From positions 3,086,501 through 3,150,500 of the forward strand of contig NZ_CAKLBX010000001.1 in the NCBI RefSeq assembly GCF_920987055.1: a DNA stretch of 64,000 bases, written 5' to 3'. A model generated the notes under the pieces. That model saw nothing but the letters and a program-made list of their open reading frames with translations, had not been told where the DNA came from and made no database searches. The stretch is from Novosphingobium sp. CECT 9465 (GTDB lineage: Bacteria > Pseudomonadota > Alphaproteobacteria > Sphingomonadales > Sphingomonadaceae). The translations under genes and the position numbers were made by a program. Shown here one piece after another: positions 45,891-53,683 of the stretch; position 1 is the first letter of the stretch; the number at the start of each line of letters is the position of its first letter.

Positions 45891-45922
45891 GGCCCGGCCA
45901 CCGCGCCGGGCCGCCTCTTTTT
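45891..45922 (+). terminator. intrinsic terminator-like hairpin upstream of the next operon
   Basis: GGCCCGGC (45891-45898) pairs with GCCGGGCC (45905-45912), followed by GCCTCTTTTT. The T-tract runs directly into the GAGGAGAC ribosome site of the next frame, so the hairpin could end parB transcripts or act as an attenuator. Confidence 0.65.
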
Positions 45923-45935
45923 GAGGAGACCTCAC

Positions 45936-45986
45936 ATGCCGCAAACCAGTGCTCCCGTGCCCTGCTGGGGAGGACGCCATGGCTGA
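45936..45986 (+). CDS. 16-codon leader peptide (MPQTSAPVPCWGGRHG)
   Basis: A strong GAGGAGAC ribosome site precedes the ATG at 45936 and there is none as strong for the following gene. The frame stops at 45986, overlapping the start of the next gene at 45979 in a different frame. An internal GGAGGA serves that gene. Translational coupling is likely. Whether the peptide itself matters is unknown. Confidence 0.5.
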   Translation: MPQTSAPVPCWGGRHG

Positions 45987-46485
45987 CTATCATTCACCAA
46001 CGGTCGTGCAACCCGACATACCAGTCGCGGCGATGACCCCGCTCGAACGCCGTTTGCTGTGCGAACTGTTTGAACATGAGGGCAATAACCAAACGGTCTA
46101 CTTTTTCGCCAGCGATAATGTCGCCGACACGGCTTGGATCGCGACCGCTGAGCTGGTCGAATTGCTCGGTCAGGATAATGGCATGGTCAGTCGCATCGCT
46201 GACGTAGTGCGCGCGGAAATCGCCAAGGGTGATCTTGGCGAAGACGAGTTCGAGCTCGATTTCTCGATGATCGGCTACGATCTGATCTTCCAGGACATTG
46301 TCCGGCGATCGCCTGACCTTGACCATGTGCAGATCATCGCAGCGTGGACCTGCACGAAGATGCGGCCCGACGGCTTTGGCGGGATGGCGACCGTCATAAC
46401 GGCTGACGAGGTCCATTCGATGTCGACCGCGTCCTACATCGAAGAGGTGCTCGGGCGTTTGGGCGAGCCACCGCCCTCCACCTGA
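45979..46485 (+). CDS. hypothetical ICE protein (168 aa)
   Basis: The product is acidic with a TPLERRLLCELFEHEGNNQ segment near residue 20 and a repetitive helix region (ELVELLGQDNGMVSRIADVVRAEIAKGD, in parts). It resembles ICE-resident hypothetical proteins that regularly follow ParB-like genes. No catalytic motif is seen. Start at 45979 (MADYHSPTVVQPD) follows the leader peptide. It is ended by another hairpin at 46511. Confidence 0.75.
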   Translation: MADYHSPTVVQPDIPVAAMTPLERRLLCELFEHEGNNQTVYFFASDNVADTAWIATAELVELLGQDNGMVSRIADVVRAEIAKGDLGEDEFELDFSMIGYDLIFQDIVRRSPDLDHVQIIAAWTCTKMRPDGFGGMATVITADEVHSMSTASYIEEVLGRLGEPPPST

Positions 46486-46510
46486 AATTTCCCGTCCAAT
46501 CATCCCACGA

Positions 46511-46542
46511 AGCCCGGCCAATGCGCCGGGCTTTCGCGTTTT
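46511..46542 (+). terminator. intrinsic terminator-like hairpin before 46557 gene
   Basis: AGCCCGGC (46511-46518) pairs with GCCGGGCT (46525-46532), followed by a weak T-tract (TTCGCGTTTT) and at once the AAGGAGAC ribosome site of the next gene. The layout is the same as at 45891. Confidence 0.6.
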
Positions 46543-46556
46543 AAGGAGACCTGAAA

Positions 46557-47033
46557 ATGTCAGCGCAATACATCTACGACACCGCCCCCTTGGGCAGCCT
46601 TATCCGCTATTCGAATGGCGAGCCGCGCCCGCCTGAGCGTTTTCGCCGCAAACTTGCCGCTTGGAAAAACGACAACGGCACCGGCCGGCTCGTTGAACGC
46701 TACCCCGGCCAGGTTACCGACAACTACCGTTCGCCGGCGCATTTCATGCTCCATCTGGCAACCTACGGCAGTCAGGGCGTCATCGTCATGACCGTGCGCC
46801 GCGCCTACAGCGTCGAAAGCCCGCTCAATTTCGAGATCATCGACGTGCCGAAACCTGGGCAAGTGCGTGTCTTGACCACGTTTCGGGATAAGGACGAATT
46901 GCGCCACCTCGCGGCCGACATGACATCGGCAGAAGCATGGATGCGCAACAATCCCTATTCCGGGATGCGCGCCGAGATTGTGACCGATGCTGATCTGGCC
47001 GTTCTGCCCACTGAACTCAGGAGGGCGGCATGA
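46557..47033 (+). CDS. hypothetical ICE protein (158 aa)
   Basis: The protein starts MSAQYIYDTAPLGSLIRYSNG and has a basic N-terminal part (PPERFRRKLAAWKND). No known domain is evident. A good AAGGAGAC site lies 9 bases upstream. It overlaps the next gene by 4 bases, so the two are co-translated. Proteins like this accompany DUF7007 genes in sphingomonad ICEs. Confidence 0.75.
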   Translation: MSAQYIYDTAPLGSLIRYSNGEPRPPERFRRKLAAWKNDNGTGRLVERYPGQVTDNYRSPAHFMLHLATYGSQGVIVMTVRRAYSVESPLNFEIIDVPKPGQVRVLTTFRDKDELRHLAADMTSAEAWMRNNPYSGMRAEIVTDADLAVLPTELRRAA

Positions 47034-47845
47034 GCGACATCATCGTCGAACATGGCACGACCAGCGACGGATTGATGGCAGCGCGCGTTGACGGGCTCGC
47101 CTATATCGCCGTTCCGCTCAAGGTAGGCTTCTCGATCGTGTCCGGCTGGAAGCTCAACCGGCCGATTTGCGAATGGTCCCGGTCAGACGTCTATTGCGCC
47201 GAAGGCGCCGTGGCTGATGAAGTCTCCTTCCGCGCCTATATTGCCGACATCGCGCTGCATGTCCGCCAACGCAACGCCCTCGGCCGCGTCGATACGATCC
47301 TGCGTGTTTCCACGCCTTGGGGCATGTCCCAATCGGCGACCATCTACGCTGAGGGGATCGTCTTTCATTCCACTGCCGGTCATGGCGGCTTCAAGCTCGA
47401 CCGGGCACGCAATGCGGGGATGCATCCCGCGTTGCGACTATCTGGCGGCTGGTATGAAGAAGACGCCGAATGGGCGCTCGTCGCCGCAGGTTACCCGGAC
47501 CTGTTCACCTACCGCGAACAGGCGATGGCGGACAGGGCGTTACGGGATTGGTATCCTGACGCTTGGGAGGCCGTCCATGGCCGCACGTTGTCAGCGGCGG
47601 AATCATTCACTCGCGACCGCCAGCAGTTTGCCCGACGCCACGCAAAGGACTGGATAGTGATTTCTGCCGTTCGATCATCCAATCATCTTGGCATGGTAGA
47701 GGCGCTGGCCACCGTCGGAGGGGATCGGAATAGCCAAGAAACGCGACGATTTCTGGTGCGGGTCGGAGAATATGCGGCCGGACGCCATGGGTTTGTTATT
47801 GTTCCAGCATTCCACCAAGAGATGACATGCTTGGGGATTTTCTAA
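47030..47845 (+). CDS. DUF7007-like ICE protein
   Basis: The 271-residue protein has the TPWGMSQSATIYAEGIVFHS block near residue 100, then TAGHGGFKL, and GGWYEEDAEWALVAAGYPDLF near residue 140. These are features I associate with the DUF7007 family of conjugative elements. Function is unknown. The C-terminal 60 residues look less conserved. It is convergent with the Thoeris operon. Confidence 0.75.
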   Translation: MSDIIVEHGTTSDGLMAARVDGLAYIAVPLKVGFSIVSGWKLNRPICEWSRSDVYCAEGAVADEVSFRAYIADIALHVRQRNALGRVDTILRVSTPWGMSQSATIYAEGIVFHSTAGHGGFKLDRARNAGMHPALRLSGGWYEEDAEWALVAAGYPDLFTYREQAMADRALRDWYPDAWEAVHGRTLSAAESFTRDRQQFARRHAKDWIVISAVRSSNHLGMVEALATVGGDRNSQETRRFLVRVGEYAAGRHGFVIVPAFHQEMTCLGIF

Positions 47846-48021
47846 CGGCAAGGTGTGGAACAGAGCTGCCAGTTGGCGCAGCGAACCGGAACATCCGGTT
47901 ACGCCGACACCGTTCGTTCGTGAATCCGCTTAAATCTTTTCCTAGGCCCGGCCTGCTGGCCAGTCGGGAAAGTCTGGTATTATGCGAGAACATCATGAAG
48001 CCGCCATTGGCCTCGCCCCCC

Positions 48022-48576
48022 TTACGGGCCGCGCAACCAATCACTCAGTGGTATCGCGCTGAAACGACGGTGGTCGAGTACCATCCACAGAGGATCGGTC
48101 CGGCCCTTGATGTTGCCCCACACAATCCGGTGATAAAGACCGAGATATTCCCACGACGCCCAATCGGGTTCGGAACTGTTTTCAGCGGCCGGGAACAGGG
48201 CAATCTTGTCCAGGCCCTTGTAGCCATCCGCTACGCCAAGCTCCCACGGCACCCAGCGGCTATCCTTGCTATTGGCGCTCGCCAGAAGAACAAATCGCTG
48301 AGTTTGCCGGATTCTGGACTTCAGGATACCTGCAGTTTCCTCGCTCGTGTAGGGTGGCATCTCTGGATCGATCTCGTCGATATAAACCCGGGCTCCATGG
48401 CCTTCGAGCACCTGAATTGCGCCAACGACCAGCTCCTTGTCCTTGCTCGAATGCGACAGGAAGGTCGCGCTCTCGAGTGGTCGAGAACTGGCGGATTTCC
48501 TCAGGCTCGCCTGCTCGGTGATGGTCAGATCAGCCGCATATCTGCGAAGTTCAGCCTTGGTGACAAATCTGATCAC
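48022..48576 (-). CDS. TIR-domain protein (second TIR of a Thoeris system)
   Basis: The 184-residue protein has a TIR fold after an N-terminal helix: FLSHSSKDKELVVGAIQVL (strand A and box 1, about residue 40), ARVYIDEIDPEMP, and SRWVPWELGVADGYK with the likely catalytic glutamate. TIR proteins of Thoeris make a cyclic ADP-ribose-type signal from NAD on phage infection. It starts 54 bases after the thsA stop and is read in the same direction. Confidence 0.87.
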   Translation of the reverse strand: MIRFVTKAELRRYAADLTITEQASLRKSASSRPLESATFLSHSSKDKELVVGAIQVLEGHGARVYIDEIDPEMPPYTSEETAGILKSRIRQTQRFVLLASANSKDSRWVPWELGVADGYKGLDKIALFPAAENSSEPDWASWEYLGLYHRIVWGNIKGRTDPLWMVLDHRRFSAIPLSDWLRGP

Positions 48577-48630
48577 GTAACGAGCCCCAACTGTCTGTCG
48601 ATGAAATCCTCGCCCGATATCGAACCGGAG

Positions 48631-50079
48631 CTAGCCAGCTTTGCCAACCCGCTTGAGAATGGTGGCGACAAGATCGACAAGATCGCCGGTGCTGGTCGAT
48701 GCGTCTGACAGCGCTCGCAGTTCATCATCGGTTGGCCGCTGCGCGCCAAAGCCATCACACGCGAGACCGGAGCCAATCATTTGCTCTGTAAGTTGTCTGG
48801 CGGCCCCGCCAGTCGCGCCAATCGGCAACAGGAAGGCCCCGGCAGCTTCGGCCAATCGGGCCTCCTCAAGCACGCCATCGGCAATGACTACAGTACCGTC
48901 AACGGTCTTGGCCCCCCCGACAAAAATCACAGCCCCTGACAACCGTGCCAATTCTTCACGCAAGGCGGTCCATTGAGCTCGGTTCGCCGGTTGACCCGCT
49001 AGCGGCTGCGGGAAAGGGCGTGCGATCAGCCGGCGCTCGAGATCCCATCCGCCGCCCGCGCGCAGCGTATCGAGAAACCCGGAGATCGTTGCCGAGCCAA
49101 CAACCAGCCCAGCGCCGCTAACTAGGGAGCGCCCCAATTTGCCTATTGCCCGGCCGGCACCCTCTGCAATCGAGTAGATTCTGGCGGTTCCGCTATCGAC
49201 AGGTTCGGTGGGCCAACTGCCGCTTACCCATACCCGGTTCATAGCTACCCGCCGTTCGACTGCACGCAGGAGTTCGGGAACCTCGGAATAGTCGTCGATT
49301 TCCACGGCCACGAGGCCATAGCGCCGCAAATCCTTGGCCCAAAGCCGGTGCTGGGCCGAGCGCGCCTTGAATTCCTCTTCGGTCTTGTAGTCCCCTTTCT
49401 GAGGCGGCCTGACAATGGCAAAATGTTCAGGCGGAGCCTCCGCAAAGCTCTCCCGAATGAGGGACAGGACATGTCGGACATTGGGGTCGGTAAAGCTCAG
49501 CCCAACGAACAACATCGACATGCTGGTGAGATGAGCTTGCAGCAGAGGCAGATAAGAGCCGCGCGTTGAACGATAGAGCTCGTAATCGTCTGTCGAAATG
49601 ACAACATCATCGAGGCGGTCAATGGAACCGTGCATCTTGTAAAGCCGCGTCGCTCCAGGCGTAGGCCGAAGCGCCAAATCTTTCGTTCCGGAAATCGGAT
49701 CGATCGGTCTGTCGATTGCTTCGAACGCTCTTTCAACGAGGCGGTCGTAGTTCGTCGTCCAGATATGCCGAACCGGAAAACGCGCGATGATCCTGAGTGA
49801 CTCTGGCACATCGAGGTTCTTCCCGATCTGCTCTTTCAATACATTACGAACGCGCGTCGCGCCGCCACTTTCCTGAATGCTCCACTGCGCCAGCGCAGCC
49901 AAGTCTTGAACGTCGCTGGACCCGACCCCCAATTCCTCGCCGATTTCCCGCAGCAATTCAGCCCAAGAGGGATAACCCGCGCCCATTGAGACGCCGGCAC
50001 CAATGAACACCGCACCGGCTTCATTTACCAAGGCATCAGGAAATTCCTTGAGGAACCGGGCCTTTGCGGTCTTCATCAT
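48631..50079 (-). CDS. thsA: Thoeris ThsA (SIR2-SLOG NADase)
   Basis: The 482-residue protein has a SIR2-type N-terminal domain (VFIGAGVSMGAGYPSWAELL near residue 25, IWTTNYDRLVE near residue 108, LYKMHGSIDRL with the catalytic His near residue 145). A C-terminal SLOG domain follows (RVWVSGSWPTEPV; GRSLVSGAGLVVGSAT; GAFLLPIGATGG). In Thoeris the SLOG domain senses the TIR-made signal and the SIR2 domain then destroys NAD. Two adjacent ATGs are possible. It starts 5 bases after the thsB stop. Confidence 0.93.
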   Translation of the reverse strand: MMKTAKARFLKEFPDALVNEAGAVFIGAGVSMGAGYPSWAELLREIGEELGVGSSDVQDLAALAQWSIQESGGATRVRNVLKEQIGKNLDVPESLRIIARFPVRHIWTTNYDRLVERAFEAIDRPIDPISGTKDLALRPTPGATRLYKMHGSIDRLDDVVISTDDYELYRSTRGSYLPLLQAHLTSMSMLFVGLSFTDPNVRHVLSLIRESFAEAPPEHFAIVRPPQKGDYKTEEEFKARSAQHRLWAKDLRRYGLVAVEIDDYSEVPELLRAVERRVAMNRVWVSGSWPTEPVDSGTARIYSIAEGAGRAIGKLGRSLVSGAGLVVGSATISGFLDTLRAGGGWDLERRLIARPFPQPLAGQPANRAQWTALREELARLSGAVIFVGGAKTVDGTVVIADGVLEEARLAEAAGAFLLPIGATGGAARQLTEQMIGSGLACDGFGAQRPTDDELRALSDASTSTGDLVDLVATILKRVGKAG

Positions 50080-50084
50080 GTGGC

Positions 50085-50531
50085 CTATTTGCCCGCGGCC
50101 TTTGCGGCTTCCTCGATCCGCAGCTTCAGCTTGTCATGACTGACATATTTGAAGACTGGGGTGCTAGCATTGACTAACAAAGCAGGAGTGACACCAACGA
50201 CATCAGTATTGCCGTTCTTGTCCTTCAATTCGTGAATCTGGATGCCGAGCAGCCCGTTGCCGCGAGCTATCGACTGATTGATCTCATAGTTGATGTACTT
50301 TCGGCCAGATGTTGCGCCGCCGATGCAGACGACGGTGACCGAGGTGTTTTTGAGGCCCTCGTCGATCATGGCCTTGATCGCGGCATCGCCCTTCTTCTTG
50401 GCTTCTTCCCAGAGCGAGGCGTCATGAAAGCCAGCGGCGGAAGCCCCGACAATCTCCCCGATGTTGCGAATTTGATTTACGCGCCAGATATCACGCTGAT
50501 AGTGAAAACTGAAAAATACGCGGCGAGCCAT
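50085..50531 (-). CDS. thsB: Thoeris ThsB (DUF1863 TIR-like)
   Basis: The 148-residue protein begins with the ThsB hallmark RRVFFSFHYQRDIWRVNQIR. It continues with DASLWEEAKKKGDAAIKAMI, TSVTVVCIGGATSGRKYINYEI (catalytic Glu in YEI) and GLLGIQIHEL. It is the first gene of a leftward operon with thsA and the second TIR gene. The ATG at 50531 is preferred over the longer frame to 50681 because it matches the family start. Confidence 0.93.
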   Translation of the reverse strand: MARRVFFSFHYQRDIWRVNQIRNIGEIVGASAAGFHDASLWEEAKKKGDAAIKAMIDEGLKNTSVTVVCIGGATSGRKYINYEINQSIARGNGLLGIQIHELKDKNGNTDVVGVTPALLVNASTPVFKYVSHDKLKLRIEEAAKAAGK

Positions 50532-51085
50532 TTTGTCCCTCGATGCTTGAATTCCCCGTGATTGCGCAACATAGTGGCGACTGCTTGGATGTTCCAGAGA
50601 GCTGGGGCGTATTTTCTTTAGCCGGGACCATACCGGGTAGAAAGCTTTGCACTGAGGTGCAAAAGGCTTGTTAAACCGCATAAGCAGCTAAAACCCCAGC
50701 CCGCAACCCAGCGAGTAGTCGTTCCCCTGGCTAAACGCGAGTTTGCAGCCCAGTGCAGGGCCAATGCCCGATGAGATGTCCAACTCGCGCTTGCAGACGG
50801 CTGTTAACGGGAAGACTCATCGGGCCTCATAGCGGCAGCGAAGTCGGCGCGTGCTACTGGAAGGTCATGGGACAATACCGTCGATCCGAACGAATGGATT
50901 GAATGACGGCTTGGATGCCTGAAGCAGCCGTTACCCGATAAGCACAGGTCCTGCCGCAGATGGGCAATTTTTGTATGCACGAGCCTTTTTCTCCACGAGA
51001 ACCGATTCAGTGGGCAATGCGGCTAGAAGCAAGGTGCGCAGACGGCTAGATCGGTTGCAGGAAGTACTATTTCTTGGGGGCGAAA
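50532..51085. other. intergenic region between Thoeris and the RloC-like gene
   Basis: No gene is supported. A 10-bp perfect inverted repeat, GCCCGATGAG at 50766-50775 and CTCATCGGGC at 50816-50825, could form a stem or mark a binding site. The divergent promoters of thsB and the downstream ATPase gene should lie here. Confidence 0.5.
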
Positions 51086-53377
51086 GTGCTAATTTCAATT
51101 GGGGTTTCTGGCGAGGCCACATATCCTGCCGCAGGTGAGACACTCACTGACCTCAAGAAGATCAACTATCTCTTCGGTCACAACGGCTGCGGTAAGACGA
51201 CTATATCCCGCGCCATCCACGATCCTTCGGCCCGTGCCGGCTACAACGTCACGTGGAAAGATGGCCGGGCAATAGCGACCCTTGTCTACAACGGTGATTT
51301 CGCCGAAGCCAACTTCGGAGTGCAGATGAAAGGCATCTTTACGCTCGGCGAGGATTCGACGAAAGCCGTCGAGGAGATTGAGAACCTGCAGCAGCAGATC
51401 GGCAATCTAGATCGCGAAATCGGCGGACTACGCCAGAAGCTCGAAGGTGACGACGGCACTGGAGGTTGCCGCAAGGATCTCGCAGACGCTCGCTCGCTGC
51501 TTGACGAGGCTTGCTGGAAATCTCAGCAGGCACACAAGGCGGTGTTCGAGGAAGCCATGACCGGCCACCGCCAGGGAAAGGTCGCCTTCTGCAACAAGGT
51601 GTTGAAGGAGGCAGCGGAGAACAATACCGACGTCGAAACCCTAGAGGATCTCACTGCGCGCGCCGCGGCCGTTTTTCGGGATGCGGCGCCGCCAGAAGCC
51701 TCTATCCAGCCGATCTCATTAACCGCCTTTCCCATTTTGGAAAAATCGGCAATTCTTAGACGGAAGGTTGTCGGCCGTGACGATGTCGTCGTCGCCGCCC
51801 TGATAGGTCGCCTGGGCAACAGCGACTGGGTCAAGCAGGGAGTGGAATATCTTACGGCGGCGGACGGCTCGTGCCCATTCTGCCAGCAGGTTGCCCCGGC
51901 GAATCTGCTGGTAGACTTGAACGCATTCTTCGACGAGCAATATGAGGCGGATCTCTTGGAGGTCACACAACTGTCCACGCGGTACGAAGCGGCGACGAAG
52001 GTCGTGCGGGAACGCCTTGATGCCCTCGTAGCCTCGCCTGGCAGGTTCATCAATCCGGAGACGCTCACCGAGCGCTACCATGCGCTGAAGACGGCGTTCG
52101 AACTCAACCTCGAGCGGTTGGTAGCGAAGCGTCGCGAACCCAGCAGCGAGATTACGCTCGACGATACGAAGGAGTTCGCCGACGCGATCAGCGATCTTCT
52201 GATGCAGGCGAACACGGCGATCGATGCATACAACGAAACCATCCGTGACCTGTCAAAGTCGAAACGCACCCTGACCTCGCTGGTATGGCGTTTCATCGTC
52301 GAGGAGCGCCGGACCGACCTAACAACCTATGAGGCGTCGGCGACCAAGCTTGGCAAGATGATAGAGGGCCTTGAAGCTAAGATCGCGGAAAAGAGGGGCG
52401 AGCGTTTCCGGCTCGATGTCCAGTTGAAGGCCAAAGAGGCCAGCATCACGAGCGTCAAGCCGACGGTTGATGAGATCAACCGAATTCTCGCCTCATTCGG
52501 CTTCACCAGCTTTAAGCTAGCCGTCGCTGGGGAGCGCGGGGATATGTACCGAATCGTCCGCCACGATGGTTCAGACGCCGCGAAGACGCTGAGCGAAGGG
52601 GAGCGGTCGTTTATCACCTTCCTTTACTTCTATCACATGCTAGCTGGCAGCACGTCCGGCACAGGCACCACAGTTGATAAGGTGGTGGTATTCGACGATC
52701 CCGTCTCAAGCCTCGATTCCGATGTTTTGTTCATCGTGAGTGCGCTCATCCGGAAGGTGATCGGCGATGTTCGCGCCGGAAAGGGCTGGGTCCGGCAAGT
52801 CTTTGTACTCACGCATAACATCTATTTTCACAAGGAGGTGAGCTACGATCGGGATCGCCCCCCATCGGGTTGCCGACGGGATGAGTCGTTCTGGGTGGTG
52901 CGGAAGCGCGATAACTTCTCGTCGCTTCACCACTACGCGTTCAATCCGGTAAAAACCTCCTATGAGCTGCTCTGGGAGGACGTGCGCAATTCCGAGCGCG
53001 CCAACCTTACCATCCAAAACACTGTGCGGCGGATCGTAGAGAACTATCTCGTCGTTCTCGGCGGCTGGCGACAGGATGCCATTGTTGCGCTATTCAACGG
53101 ACGCGACGCCCAAGTCTGCGCTTCATTGTTCTCATGGATCAATGACGGGTCCCACAGCGCGCACGACGACATCTACCTCGCAGCCGACGACAACGCCGTC
53201 CAAAATTACCTTCGCGTGTTCGAGCAGGTCTTCGAGAAAACCGGCCATATTGCTCACTACAGGATGATGATGCGGATCAGCAACGAGAACGAACCGACGG
53301 AGGGCGACGTGAATCCGGTCCCCACCCGAGCGTCACTTCCAGCGAATGGCACACCATTATCTGCCCCAGCGGCGTGA
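51086..53377 (+). CDS. AAA_13/RloC-like ATPase with zinc-hook motif
   Basis: The 763-residue protein has Walker A FGHNGCGKTTISRAI near residue 32, a long coiled coil interrupted by a CxxC zinc hook (GSCPFCQQV, about residue 265), the ABC signature LSEGERSFITFLYF near residue 495 and Walker B KVVVFDDPVSSLD near residue 530. C-terminal RRIVENYL and NDGSHSAHDD supply an R-x3-E and a His resembling the anticodon-nuclease triad of PrrC/RloC. A GTG at 51086 (GGGGG upstream) or TTG at 51074 could start it. Nuclease activity is inferred. Confidence 0.82.
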   Translation: MLISIGVSGEATYPAAGETLTDLKKINYLFGHNGCGKTTISRAIHDPSARAGYNVTWKDGRAIATLVYNGDFAEANFGVQMKGIFTLGEDSTKAVEEIENLQQQIGNLDREIGGLRQKLEGDDGTGGCRKDLADARSLLDEACWKSQQAHKAVFEEAMTGHRQGKVAFCNKVLKEAAENNTDVETLEDLTARAAAVFRDAAPPEASIQPISLTAFPILEKSAILRRKVVGRDDVVVAALIGRLGNSDWVKQGVEYLTAADGSCPFCQQVAPANLLVDLNAFFDEQYEADLLEVTQLSTRYEAATKVVRERLDALVASPGRFINPETLTERYHALKTAFELNLERLVAKRREPSSEITLDDTKEFADAISDLLMQANTAIDAYNETIRDLSKSKRTLTSLVWRFIVEERRTDLTTYEASATKLGKMIEGLEAKIAEKRGERFRLDVQLKAKEASITSVKPTVDEINRILASFGFTSFKLAVAGERGDMYRIVRHDGSDAAKTLSEGERSFITFLYFYHMLAGSTSGTGTTVDKVVVFDDPVSSLDSDVLFIVSALIRKVIGDVRAGKGWVRQVFVLTHNIYFHKEVSYDRDRPPSGCRRDESFWVVRKRDNFSSLHHYAFNPVKTSYELLWEDVRNSERANLTIQNTVRRIVENYLVVLGGWRQDAIVALFNGRDAQVCASLFSWINDGSHSAHDDIYLAADDNAVQNYLRVFEQVFEKTGHIAHYRMMMRISNENEPTEGDVNPVPTRASLPANGTPLSAPAA

Positions 53378-53683
53378 GGCGGCGGCGATCGATTACATCT
53401 GTGTCAACCTGGGGGACCGCCCGCTTGGCGATGTAACAACGGCAGCTTCGGCAAGGAGCTGACGTTCGTGATGGTTGATCTGAGCGACATGTCTGGTCGA
53501 AACCTTCCGCAAAGCAAAATTGATGTACCCATCGTTTGTTGCAAGCAATTTTCGGTAGCCTCCGTGGATGTAGGGTAGCCGAATTCAGAGGCAGAGCCTT
53601 GCCGGGAGCGGGCGAACCGCCCGGGTTTGAGAGAGAGTGTCTGGGCGTGATCCGCCCTTCCTGCTCTCCCGGAGATCCCACCA
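53378..53683 (+). ncRNA. leader of the methylase/helicase gene (copy C, weaker)
   Basis: The last 85 bases hold CGGGC-GAACC-GCCCG (53609-53623), then GAGAGAGTGTCTGGGC near 53630 and CCGGAGATCCCACCAATGG at the gene start. The order resembles the leaders of ardC and parB. The first 200 bases show nothing I can assign. Confidence 0.35.
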
